From contig SXJR01000182.1 of the NCBI GenBank assembly GCA_005779305.1, positions 1 through 33,853 of the forward strand: a stretch of 33,853 nt of DNA, written 5' to 3'. This document shows positions 1-7,367 of the stretch, in pieces. The notes under the pieces were generated by a model. It was not told where the DNA came from. It saw only the letters and a program-made list of their open reading frames with translations, and did not search any database. Within the stretch, counting starts at the first letter, position 1; every line of letters starts with the position of its first letter. Both the position numbers and the translations under genes were made by a program. Source of the stretch: Myxococcales bacterium. GTDB taxonomy: Bacteria > Myxococcota_A > Polyangia > Haliangiales > Haliangiaceae.

Positions 1-200
1 GCGGTCACCCGGGTCTTCGAGCGGATGCCGAGCACGTGCACGTCGCGCACGCGCTCGACCAGCTCGTCCTCCTTGAGCGCGCCGGCCACGCGCTCGATCT
101 GGAAGCCCTCGCTCCCGAACAGCTCGTCGGCGCTCGGGTGCACGTTCTCGAGCAGGAGGACCTTGATCTCGCTCTTGGGGAAAGACGTCGGTGGCAGCAC
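1..200 (-). CDS. serA: D-3-phosphoglycerate dehydrogenase, N-terminal part (cut by window edge)
   Basis: Partial gene running off the left edge; about 66 codons are visible. SerA oxidises 3-phosphoglycerate with NAD in the first step of serine synthesis in the cytoplasm. The visible N-terminus reads roughly SEIKVLLLENVHPSADELF and then an RDVHVLGIRSKTRVT stretch, which lines up with the start of E. coli SerA (KIKFLLVEGVHQ ... IRDAHFIGLRSRTHLT). The GTG at 198-200 gives an N-terminus of E. coli-like length; an in-frame GTG at 219-221 would add seven residues. The NAD-binding and any ACT domain lie outside the window. It follows the PKD protein gene on the same strand after a short gap, so it could be co-transcribed, although no functional link is obvious. 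Another 2-hydroxyacid dehydrogenase is possible but less likely. Confidence 0.82.
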   Translation of the reverse strand, partial: MLPPTSFPKSEIKVLLLENVHPSADELFGSEGFQIERVAGALKEDELVERVRDVHVLGIRSKTRVT

Positions 201-276
201 GGCCCGCTCACCGTACCTCACTCCGCCGCCGGGGCGGCGGTGGACGAGCTTCAGTCGAGCATCGCGATCCGTTCGC

Positions 277-1761
277 TCAGCGCTCGTCGGGCGCCGAGGC
301 GTTGTCGTCCGGGGCGTGCGGCCCCGGATCGTCGTCGGGTGACCACGGCTCGCCGTCGCTGCGCGGCTGCCGCGGCAGCCACGACGGCGGCCCCTGATCG
401 CCGGGCACGACCGGGATCGGCTGGAGGCCCTCGAACTTGCCCTGCCGCTCGAGCTCCCAGATGTCTTCGTCCGTGACGGTCTGCTTTCCGAGCAGCTCCA
501 TGGCGCGCTTGATCTTGGCCGCCATCATCGGGTCGCCGACCGGGATGTGCTTGTCGCGGGTCGGTCCGTCGGGCGGACGCATGATCGAGAACGCTCCCGA
601 GGCGCGGAGCCCGCCGGCGGCGGTGCCGCGCAGCTCGTAGGTGATGAAGCCAACGTCGGGGTGCTGGGCGACCTCGAGCACGGTGCGGATGGTGAGGCCT
701 GCGCCGGGCGGCACGGCGCCGACACCGAGCATCGCGACCGGTTGCACCGGACCGCTGCCCATCTCCTTGCCGTTCACGTCGAAGAAGTAGGCGGTGATCC
801 CGTCGATCGGGACCTCCTCCTTGCGGAAGTGCCAGATGCGGACGGTCTGGATCACCTTCCCGTCGACGAGCTCGGGGAAGCGCGGCGTGTTGAGGGTCAT
901 CAGCTTGACGATCTGCTTCTGGGCCAGCTCCTCGTACGCCGGGTTCATGATCTCGAGGGAGTCGCGGGCGACCTCGGTGCGCCCGCGATCGTCGGACGCG
1001 GTGACCGAGAGCAGGTGGTAGGTGAAGTAGGTCGACTGATCGCGGAACTCGTAGCTGTGGGTCACGTAGGGCATGGTCGTGGTCGTCTGCTCGCCGTCGC
1101 CAAAGTTCCAGGTGTACCGGGTCGGCGTGAAGTCTTCGTTCTCGAAGCGATCGGGCCTCGGCTGCCCGGGCGAGACCCCGCGGATGAGCTTGGCCTCGAA
1201 GCGGTACTCGGCCGTCGCGTTGGGCAGGAGGAAGTGGCGCATGCGCAGGCGCGCGGCCGGGGCGCAGCGCTTGATCGTGTAGGGCGGGATCGGCACGGTG
1301 GTGGTGGCGCCGGTCGGGCCGACCACCAGGACCACGCGCGGTGGCGCGGTGGGGTCCTCGGTGTTGTTGCGGGCCCGGACCGGAACCGATGCGCCGGGCG
1401 TCCCGTTGACGAGGTAGCGCAGGCCGGTGCTGTCGCCGCGCGGATCGTGAGCCTCCACCGTGACGAGGTTCTCCTCCCCCTCGCACACCTCGGGCTTCTC
1501 GACGAGAATCTTGTCGATGATCGGCGCGCTCGGATCGTGGGCCGGCGTCGGTGGCGCCGCCCGCCCTCTGGCTTCGCGGTCGACGGCTGCCGGCGCCGGC
1601 GAGGCGCCGCTCGCGCTCGGTGCGGCAGGGGATTGTGGGCGCGACGTCGCGCCGCGACCGCGCCGGCTCGCGTTGACCAGCAGGACGAGCAGGAGCGCCA
1701 CCGCCGCGCCGAGGAGCAGCAGGAGCTTCCAGCGACGTCCAGGGTGCTCCGCCCCGCTCAC
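277..1761 (-). CDS. Membrane-anchored protein with PKD-like domain
   Basis: A 494-residue protein of unknown role. I place the start at the GTG at 1759-1761, which shares one base with the TAG of the upstream gene; the frame stays open far upstream but only as a shadow of that gene. After about ten residues there is one hydrophobic segment (about 13-29), a Ser/Ala/Pro-rich linker (about 35-80), then a folded exterior region. Residues about 180-270 contain WNFGDGE and a following HSYEF, the signature of a PKD fold, an immunoglobulin-like module common in extracellular bacterial proteins. The last about 60 residues are Pro/Asp-rich and likely disordered. The protein probably sits in the inner membrane with its bulk outside. 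The one-base overlap with the secreted papain-like gene suggests translational coupling and a shared task, possibly anchoring or presenting that enzyme (inference). Confidence 0.75.
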   Translation of the reverse strand: MSGAEHPGRRWKLLLLLGAAVALLLVLLVNASRRGRGATSRPQSPAAPSASGASPAPAAVDREARGRAAPPTPAHDPSAPIIDKILVEKPEVCEGEENLVTVEAHDPRGDSTGLRYLVNGTPGASVPVRARNNTEDPTAPPRVVLVVGPTGATTTVPIPPYTIKRCAPAARLRMRHFLLPNATAEYRFEAKLIRGVSPGQPRPDRFENEDFTPTRYTWNFGDGEQTTTTMPYVTHSYEFRDQSTYFTYHLLSVTASDDRGRTEVARDSLEIMNPAYEELAQKQIVKLMTLNTPRFPELVDGKVIQTVRIWHFRKEEVPIDGITAYFFDVNGKEMGSGPVQPVAMLGVGAVPPGAGLTIRTVLEVAQHPDVGFITYELRGTAAGGLRASGAFSIMRPPDGPTRDKHIPVGDPMMAAKIKRAMELLGKQTVTDEDIWELERQGKFEGLQPIPVVPGDQGPPSWLPRQPRSDGEPWSPDDDPGPHAPDDNASAPDER

Positions 1762-2930
1762 TAGAAGAAGCAGCTGTACACCGAGCCGCCGGTATTGAAG
1801 TTGACCGGCTGGTTGCCGTCGCTCGACCAGACCGAGGCGGTCGGGGTGCTGTGGGCCCAGCCGCTCCAGCCGCCGATGTTGTCGGGGCTGATCGACTTGG
1901 CGATCGAGTAGCCGCTGGCGTCGACCGGACCGCCCGGCCACTGGTTGTTCTTGACCTGCTCGGCGCGGTTGCCGTCGTTGTAGCAGACGCCGCTCTTGCC
2001 GTCGGCGAAGCAGTTCGAGACCTGGCGCGCGGCGTCGTCGCAGATGTCGGTCTCGCCGCTGCAGGTGAAGAAGACGCCGACGCTCTCGAGGAAGCCGTTG
2101 CCGTCGCTGCAGTCGTTGTAGACCGAGTTGTAGAGCGCGTTGAGGCCTGCGACGACGTAGTCGTGCGTGTACGAGTTGGGCACGCCCGGCACCGCGTGGT
2201 GGCTGCGGGTGTTGTTCACGACGCCCTTGCCGGCTTGCTGCTGGGCGTAGGCGAGCTGGGTCGAGCACACCGCGCCGTAGTTCCACGGGATGCCGCCGTT
2301 GTTGATGTTCTCGTAGTCGCGGTACTGGTACAGCGAGTACTGCGAGTACGGCGTCACGCCGGTGAAGCCGACGCGGAAGAAGCCCTGCCCGCCGTCCTGG
2401 CGCGAGGTGACCCAGGCGTAGGTGGAGTTGCTCCACAGCCAGTTGGCGACTGCGGCGCCGCGCGCGTCGGGCGCGCCGGCGGTCAAGCTACGCTGGTAGT
2501 AGAGGAAGTTGGGGGCGACGCCGTTCTTGACGTTGTAATAGAAGTTGTAGAGGCCGCCGGCGGTGATCTGCGAGGCGCCGGGGTACCCGTTCTGCAACTC
2601 GAAGCCCTTGAGCGGTCCCTGGCAGCAGTAGTCGCCGGTGATCCAGCCACACGAGCACTCCGAATCGTCCCAGTCGCGGATCCGCGGCTCGTACGTCGTC
2701 GAGTGCGTGTACCAGCCGTTGCCGTGCGAGATGCCCGAGTGAGATCGGGCCTCGCCGACCGCCGCCAGCGTCGCCATCACCGGCCCCGATCCCTGGCTCA
2801 GGAACACCGCCCCGTTCGGGATGTTGGTCCCGCCCGGCGATGATCCGCAGGCGACGGCATCCGACGCGCTCGCGACCCGCGTCCCACCTACCAGCGCCAC
2901 CATGAGAACCACACCGACAAGGATCCGCAT
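1761..2930 (-). CDS. Secreted Cys-rich protein, probable permuted papain-like (YiiX/NlpC-P60 type) hydrolase
   Basis: A 389-residue exported protein. The ATG is preceded by a good ribosome site (GGAGGT), and residues 1-24 form a Sec signal peptide ending in ASA. Family assignment is tentative: an SHSGI motif around His64 and, much later, a GAVCSTQLAYA motif around Cys222 resemble the His and Cys elements of circularly permuted NlpC/P60 (YiiX-like) enzymes, in which His precedes Cys. Such enzymes cleave amide or ester bonds in cell-wall peptides or lipids. The protein has many cysteines (for example the CSC, CC and CF pairs), consistent with disulfides outside the cytoplasm, and is rich in Tyr, Asn and Gly. 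It is the first gene of a pair with the PKD membrane protein. If the catalytic reading is wrong, it is simply a secreted protein of unknown function. Confidence 0.72.
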   Translation of the reverse strand: MRILVGVVLMVALVGGTRVASASDAVACGSSPGGTNIPNGAVFLSQGSGPVMATLAAVGEARSHSGISHGNGWYTHSTTYEPRIRDWDDSECSCGWITGDYCCQGPLKGFELQNGYPGASQITAGGLYNFYYNVKNGVAPNFLYYQRSLTAGAPDARGAAVANWLWSNSTYAWVTSRQDGGQGFFRVGFTGVTPYSQYSLYQYRDYENINNGGIPWNYGAVCSTQLAYAQQQAGKGVVNNTRSHHAVPGVPNSYTHDYVVAGLNALYNSVYNDCSDGNGFLESVGVFFTCSGETDICDDAARQVSNCFADGKSGVCYNDGNRAEQVKNNQWPGGPVDASGYSIAKSISPDNIGGWSGWAHSTPTASVWSSDGNQPVNFNTGGSVYSCFF

Positions 2931-2981
2931 GCTGCCACCTCCAGGAAACCAAGGTTGTGCAGCTCACGTGCCTAACGGGAG

Positions 2982-2997
2982 CTTGAACAGATTCAAG
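2982..2997. promoter_or_regulatory. Perfect inverted repeat upstream of the secreted hydrolase gene
   Basis: CTTGAA and TTCAAG arms of six bases flank a four-base CAGA centre, about 50 bp upstream of the ATG at 2930 (minus strand). It could be an operator or a small 5'-leader hairpin for that gene. There is no T-run, so a terminator is unlikely. A six-base dyad can occur by chance. Confidence 0.3.
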
Positions 2998-3082
2998 CCG
3001 TTTCACCCGCCGCTCCGACCCGCCGCCCATTCCTTGACCGAAACCGTTCAGATCCAATGTTCAAGACATGAACAGCGGGAGA

Positions 3083-3215
3083 GAGAACGGGTGTCACCCG
3101 TCCGATCCACGGACAGGGAGAACGGGTGTCACCCGTCCGATCCCACGGAGAACGGGTGTCACCCGTCCGATCCACGGACAGCGAACACGGAGAACGGGTG
3201 TCACCCGTCCGATCC
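3083..3215. repeat. Four-copy 26-bp repeat array, each with a 15-bp palindrome
   Basis: Four identical 26-bp units start at 3083, 3118, 3148 and 3190 (steps of 35, 30 and 42 bp). Each begins GAGAACGGG and contains the perfect palindrome ACGGGTGTCACCCGT (3087-3101, 3122-3136, 3152-3166, 3194-3208). The spacers also share pieces such as ACGGACAG and GCGAACAC, so the array grew by duplication. It fills most of the 321-bp gap 2931-3251 and ends 36 bp before the ackA-pduL start. Unit steps are not multiples of three, so conserved coding is unlikely. It may be a multi-site operator, a REP-like dispersed element, or a nucleoid-protein site. The rest of the gap shows a weak TTGACC near 3035 without a convincing -10 box. 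Confidence 0.9.
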
Positions 3216-3251
3216 ACGGACAGCGAACACGTCGACTAAGATGGCCGGCGC

Positions 3252-5033
3252 ATGAAGGTCCTCGTCCTCAACGCTGGCTCCACATCGCTCAAGTACGACC
3301 TCTACGAGATGGACCACGAGGCGAGCCTCGCCCGTGGTCGGGTCGAGCGGATCGGCGGGGCGGCGTTGCACGTGCACGACGGAGGCGAGCAGACGGCGAC
3401 GGCGCCCGACATGGCGGGGGCAGCGGCGGTGGTGCTCGCGCACCTGTCGCGCGCCGACGGACCGCTCGCCGACGGCAAGCTCGGCGCGGTCGGCCATCGC
3501 GTCGTCCACGGCGGTGAGCGACTGGTGCAGCCGGTGCGCGTCGACGCTGCGGTCGAGACCGTGATCGAGGAGTGCGCCACCTTCGCGCCGCTGCACAACC
3601 CCGCCAACCTCGCCGGCATCCGCGCCGCACGCGCGCTGTTCGACGTTCCGCAGGTGGCCGTGTTCGACACCGCCTTCCACGCCCAGATGCCCGAGCACGC
3701 CTTCCTCTACGGCGTGCCCTACGACCTCTACGCCAAGCACGGCGTCCGTCGCTACGGCTTCCACGGACCCAGCCACCAGTACATGGCCACGTGCGCTGCC
3801 GAGTACCTCGCCACCAGCCTCCCGCGGCTGCGTCTCGTGACCTGCCACCTCGGCGGCGGGGCCAGCGTCGCGGCCATCAGCGGCGGGGTCTCGATCGACA
3901 CCTCGATGGGCATGACCCCACTCGAAGGGCTGCTCATGGGCACGCGCTCGGGCGATCTCGATCCCGCGATCCCGCTCCACCTCGCCCGCGGCGGCCGCAC
4001 GATCGAGGAGATCGACGAGCTGCTCAACCGTCGCTCGGGGCTGGCCGGGGTGTCGGGCATCGGCGCCGACTTCCGCGACGTGCAGGCCGCGGCCGACAAG
4101 GGCGACGTGCGCGCCCGCCTCGCCATCGATCTGTTCGTGCACCGCGTGCGCAAGTACGTCGGTGCCTACGCCGCCGAGCTCGGGGGCGTCGACGCGCTCG
4201 TGTTCAGCGGCGGCATCGGCGAGAACGCGGCCGCGGTCCGGGCCCGGGTCTGCGACCCGCTCGGCTTCATGGGCATCGATCTCGACACCGACAAGAACGC
4301 CAGCGCCCGCGCCGCCGATGGGGGCGGCGTGGTCGACGTCGCCCAACGTCACGCCCGCACCCGCGTCCTGGTCATCCGCACCGACGAGGAGCGCATGATC
4401 GCCCGAGAGGTCATGCGCTGCATCGTCGGCCCCACCGCGGCCATGCGCAGCGTGCGCACGCGCCCCATCCCGGTCGGCGTCTCGGTCCGCCACGTCCACC
4501 TCTCGCGCGCCGACTGCGACGCGCTCTTCGGTCCCGGGTACGAGCTGTCCCGCCGCCGCGACGTGACCCAGCCCGGTCAGTTCGTGACCCGCGAGACCGT
4601 CGATCTCGTCGGGCCGCGCGACCAGATCACCGGCGTCGCCATCATCAATCCGCTGCGCAAGGAGACCCAGGTCGAGCTGGCCCGCACCGACGCGTTCCGG
4701 CTCGGCGTCGAGCCGCCGCTGCGCGAGTCGGGGAGCCTGGACGGCACGCCCGGCATCACCCTGCGCGGCCCGTACGGCGAGGTCGCCATCACCCGCGGCG
4801 TGATCCTGGCCCACCGCCACGTCCACATGAGCCCCGACGAGGCCAGGACCTTCGGCGTCGCCGACAAGGCCATGATCAAGGTGCGGGTCGAGGGCGATCG
4901 CGAGATGACCATGGGCGACGTGATCGTGCGGGTGCGCCCCGACTTCGCTCTCGATCTGCACATCGACACCGACGAGGCCAACGCCGCCGGCCTCGGCAAC
5001 GACAGTGTCGTCGCCTTCGACGGCGTGCAGTAG
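3252..5033 (+). CDS. Acetate kinase fused to PduL-type phosphate acyltransferase
   Basis: A 593-residue two-enzyme protein. Residues 1-about 395 are a full acetate kinase: NAGSTSLK at the start (Asn7), GHRVVHGG (Arg83), VFDTAFH (Asp139), YGFHGPSH (His171), GTRSGDLDP (Arg232) and GGIGEN (Glu324). Residues about 404-593 are a full PduL phosphotransacylase: PVGVSVRHVHLS (His414, His416), PGQF, RKETQ, and a second HRHVHMS (His521-525), the paired His motifs known to bind zinc in PduL. Together they would interconvert acetyl-CoA, acetyl phosphate and acetate with ATP formation, handing acetyl phosphate from one site to the other. There is no N-terminal microcompartment-targeting extension on the PduL part and no shell gene nearby, so a cytosolic role is likely. 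No clear ribosome site precedes the ATG. It may be regulated through the upstream palindromic array. Confidence 0.93.
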   Translation: MKVLVLNAGSTSLKYDLYEMDHEASLARGRVERIGGAALHVHDGGEQTATAPDMAGAAAVVLAHLSRADGPLADGKLGAVGHRVVHGGERLVQPVRVDAAVETVIEECATFAPLHNPANLAGIRAARALFDVPQVAVFDTAFHAQMPEHAFLYGVPYDLYAKHGVRRYGFHGPSHQYMATCAAEYLATSLPRLRLVTCHLGGGASVAAISGGVSIDTSMGMTPLEGLLMGTRSGDLDPAIPLHLARGGRTIEEIDELLNRRSGLAGVSGIGADFRDVQAAADKGDVRARLAIDLFVHRVRKYVGAYAAELGGVDALVFSGGIGENAAAVRARVCDPLGFMGIDLDTDKNASARAADGGGVVDVAQRHARTRVLVIRTDEERMIAREVMRCIVGPTAAMRSVRTRPIPVGVSVRHVHLSRADCDALFGPGYELSRRRDVTQPGQFVTRETVDLVGPRDQITGVAIINPLRKETQVELARTDAFRLGVEPPLRESGSLDGTPGITLRGPYGEVAITRGVILAHRHVHMSPDEARTFGVADKAMIKVRVEGDREMTMGDVIVRVRPDFALDLHIDTDEANAAGLGNDSVVAFDGVQ

Positions 5034-5044
5034 CGCGGCGGCGG

Positions 5045-5067
5045 GCGGCTCAGTGCCGCTGAGCCGC
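5045..5067. terminator. Hairpin between convergent ackA-pduL and pcm
   Basis: A perfect nine-base stem (GCGGCTCAG / CTGAGCCGC) with a five-base loop lies at the convergent gene ends and includes the stop codon of pcm. There is no T-run on either side, so intrinsic termination is only a possibility; it may instead protect 3' ends. Confidence 0.4.
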
Positions 5068-5712
5068 GCCGGTCATGGGCACGAACCGCACCGGAAAGAC
5101 GGTCTGCTCGACGAAGTCGTCCTCGCCGGTGCGGGTGATCACCACCAGCTCCTGGTACAGCGACCCGATCGGAATGACCAGCCGGCCGCCAGCGGCGAGC
5201 TGCTGGCGCAGCGCGGGCGGGATCGTGGGCGGCGCCGCCGTCACGACGATCGCGACGAACGGGGCCGCCTCGGGCCAGCCGATCCAGCCGTCGCCGACCC
5301 GCAGGTGGACGCGGTCCTCGCCGACCCCGAGCTCGTGCAGCGTGCGCGCAGCCGTCGCGCTCAGCCCGGCGTGGATCTCGATCGACCATACCTCGGCGCC
5401 CATCGCCGCCAGCACCGCGCACTGGTAGCCCGAGCCGGTCCCGATCTCGAGCACGCGCGACCCGTCGCCGACGCGGGCGAGCTGGGTCATCGCGGCCACC
5501 ACGTAGGGCTGGCTGATGGTCTGCTCCTCGGCGATGGGCAGCGGTCCGTCGTCGTAGGCATGGGCGGCAAGCGACGCCGGCACGAAGCGATGGCGCGGCA
5601 CCGCCGCCATCGCGGCCAGCACCGCGGGATCGACGATGTCCCGGGCGGCGAGCTGGGTCGCCACCATGCGGCGTCGTTCATCGGCGCGTGAGTCGTCCAC
5701 CGGCTCGCTCAT
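5050..5712 (-). CDS. pcm: Protein-L-isoaspartate O-methyltransferase
   Basis: A 220-residue cytosolic repair enzyme that methylates L-isoaspartyl residues of aged proteins using S-adenosylmethionine. The family pattern is clear: an N-terminal helix with RRRMVATQL, VPRHRFVP at about 40, the EEQTISQPYVVA substrate loop at about 62-73, and the SAM-binding VLEIGTGSGYQ at about 88-98, followed by a Rossmann-type core. Length and motif spacing match normal Pcm. It lies six bases after the Cys-rich lipoprotein gene, so it is probably the last gene of the minus-strand row starting with the kinase at 9089; a link to that row's function is not evident. Confidence 0.93.
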   Translation of the reverse strand: MSEPVDDSRADERRRMVATQLAARDIVDPAVLAAMAAVPRHRFVPASLAAHAYDDGPLPIAEEQTISQPYVVAAMTQLARVGDGSRVLEIGTGSGYQCAVLAAMGAEVWSIEIHAGLSATAARTLHELGVGEDRVHLRVGDGWIGWPEAAPFVAIVVTAAPPTIPPALRQQLAAGGRLVIPIGSLYQELVVITRTGEDDFVEQTVFPVRFVPMTGAAQRH

Positions 5713-5718
5713 GCTGCG

Positions 5719-6327
5719 CTAGCAGTCGTCACATTGGTTCGGCTGCGCCGTGCACTGTCCACCCGACGTGCACGGGCCGGGTTCGGGACAGTCGATGGTC
5801 CCGTTGCACGACCCGGCGCCCGGACACGCCGTGGTGCACGCGCATGCGCTGTCGCAGAAGATGCCCTCGTTGCAGCTGCCGGTGCCGCCGCACGTGACCG
5901 TGCACGCGCCGTTGCCACATCGCACCTGCTGGCCGCACGCTCCAGGTCCGGAGCAGCTCACGTCGCATGCGGCGGCTGCGTCGCACTGCACGCCGGCGGC
6001 GCACGCATTCGAGCCGGCGCAGCGGACCTCGCACGGCATGGCCCCGGGGCACATCACCTGCGCCGCGCACTCGCCGGCGCCGCACTCGATGATGCAGGTG
6101 CCGTCGGTGCAGCGCGTGCACACGCTGGGACACGCCGTCGAGGCGTCGATCTCGCCTGGATCGATCACGCACCAGCCGTCGACGCAGTCGCGGCCCGGCG
6201 CGCATTCACTCGGGTTGCGGCACTCGAAATCGTCGGAGCGCGAATCGATGCTGCAGGCCGGCGCCAGCGCGATCGCCAGCGCGACGGCGGCCGCCGCCGA
6301 GATCAGCGCTGCGATCGGCGCCCTCAC
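5719..6327 (-). CDS. Cysteine-rich lipoprotein
   Basis: A 202-residue protein with a GTG start that overlaps the upstream stop by four bases (GTGA). Residues 1-24 are a hydrophobic signal peptide ending in LAPAC, a lipobox, so Cys25 is probably lipidated. The mature part holds about 33 cysteines in short, irregular units of the type CxGxGxC, separated by Gly, Ala, Ser and Thr, with a VDGWCVIDPGEIDA segment near the start. The spacing suggests a disulfide-knotted rod or surface protein. Such Cys-rich lipoproteins are frequent in Myxococcota, but I cannot name a function. Neighbours are the repeat-bearing envelope protein upstream and pcm downstream. Confidence 0.82.
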   Translation of the reverse strand: MRAPIAALISAAAAVALAIALAPACSIDSRSDDFECRNPSECAPGRDCVDGWCVIDPGEIDASTACPSVCTRCTDGTCIIECGAGECAAQVMCPGAMPCEVRCAGSNACAAGVQCDAAAACDVSCSGPGACGQQVRCGNGACTVTCGGTGSCNEGIFCDSACACTTACPGAGSCNGTIDCPEPGPCTSGGQCTAQPNQCDDC

Positions 6328-7346
6328 CAGCGGCCCCCGAGAACCAGCCCGGTGCGTTCGCGGCCGATGATCGGCGTCAGCGTGAGCCCCGCCGGCGTCG
6401 CAGCCGGCGCGGGCGCGGGGGCGGCGTCATGGGTGCGGCCCGCGCGCCACCACCAGATTGCGCCGGCCGCGGCTGTGATCCCGCCCGCGAGCACCATCGC
6501 GTTGCCGGCCGATGCGTAGCGCCGCGCCGATCCCTCGAGCTCGACCAGGCGATCGAGATCTTCCGCAGTCGCCGTCGGCGCGTCGTCGATGTCGCCCTGC
6601 TTGATCGCGGCCATTCCCCACGCGCCCAGCCCCACGAGCGCGACGGCCCCGCCGGCGATCGTCAGCACCATCGGCGCCTTCGACGATCCCAACCCGCCAC
6701 CGCCACCAATCCCCGTGTCCCCGCTACCGTTCCCCGCATCCCCGCTACCGTTCCCCGCATCCCCGCTACCGTTCCCCGCATCCCCGCTACCGTTCCCCGC
6801 ATCCCCGCTGCCGTTCCCCGCATCCCCGCTGCCGTTCCCCGCATCCCCGCTACCGTTCCCCGCATCCCCGCCCCCCTTGACCTGTGCCGCCGCGTCCGCG
6901 TCCAGCATCGCCGGCACCGCCGCCTGCATCGCCGCCAGATCCTGCTTGCGCGTGGCCGGCTTGAGCACGAACTGCCGCGTGATCGGGTCGGCATCCCGGC
7001 TCACCGCCGTCACTTCGACCGTGACCTCGCCGTCGGCGCCGTCGCGCACGGTCACCAGCAGCATCTGATCGACGTTGAGCGCCGCCGCCACCGAGTCGAG
7101 GCAGGCTCGCTCGGCCGGATCACACCCGACGATCACGGCGGTGTCGGCGAGCGACGCGGTGGCGCGAGCCACGTTGGGCGTGACCAGACGCGCACCGTCG
7201 CCGAGCGCGCGCGCCACGTCGGCGGGGATCTCGGCATCGGCCGAGCTCTGCGCCGGCAGCACCATCACGCGCGCCTCGAGCGCTGCGTGGGCCGGGCCGA
7301 CCCCGGCGGCGAGCGCCAGGGCCAAAGCGAGCCAGGCCCGCCTCAC
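6324..7346 (-). CDS. Exported protein with seven GDAGNGS repeats and two membrane segments
   Basis: A 340-residue protein with a GTG start. A Sec signal peptide (about 1-21, ending AHA) is followed by a domain of about 130 residues (ARVMVLPAQSS, then VIVGCDPAERACLDSVAAALNVDQMLLV) that looks like the alpha/beta sensor-like domain seen beside kinases in Myxococcota; this is a recollection, not a firm family. Next come seven exact GDAGNGS heptads, then two hydrophobic segments (about 228-250 and 280-300) and an Ala/Pro-rich tail. It lies 21 bases after the Ser/Thr kinase gene and overlaps the Cys-rich lipoprotein gene, so the three are probably one operon. The heptads are likely a flexible linker whose length may vary between strains. 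Confidence 0.8.
   Translation of the reverse strand: MRRAWLALALALAAGVGPAHAALEARVMVLPAQSSADAEIPADVARALGDGARLVTPNVARATASLADTAVIVGCDPAERACLDSVAAALNVDQMLLVTVRDGADGEVTVEVTAVSRDADPITRQFVLKPATRKQDLAAMQAAVPAMLDADAAAQVKGGGDAGNGSGDAGNGSGDAGNGSGDAGNGSGDAGNGSGDAGNGSGDAGNGSGDTGIGGGGGLGSSKAPMVLTIAGGAVALVGLGAWGMAAIKQGDIDDAPTATAEDLDRLVELEGSARRYASAGNAMVLAGGITAAAGAIWWWRAGRTHDAAPAPAPAATPAGLTLTPIIGRERTGLVLGGRW
6721..6867. repeat. Seven tandem 21-bp repeats inside a coding region
   Basis: Seven uninterrupted 21-bp units (plus-strand unit CCGCTACCGTTCCCCGCATC plus C), two of them (units 5 and 6, near 6805-6846) with CTG in place of CTA. Each encodes one GDAGNGS heptad on the minus strand. The near-identity at DNA level shows recent duplication or gene conversion; copy changes would keep the frame. 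Confidence 0.95.
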
Positions 7347-7367
7347 GCGCCACCCCGCCGACGCGCG

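Noticed and set aside
1762-2436. Upstream extension of the PKD protein to 719 residues
   Set aside because: The extra N-terminal part is Arg-rich and antisense-like, lies inside the secreted hydrolase gene in another frame, and would bury the membrane anchor in mid-chain.
3083-3215. CRISPR-like array
   Set aside because: Spacers between the 26-bp units are short (4-16 bp), unequal and themselves repetitive, and no cas gene is nearby.
5045-5067. Strong bidirectional intrinsic terminator
   Set aside because: The stem is good but no T-run follows on either strand, so it is listed only with low confidence.
6721-6867. CRISPR or non-coding tandem repeat
   Set aside because: The units are contiguous without spacers and are in-frame codons of an exported protein.
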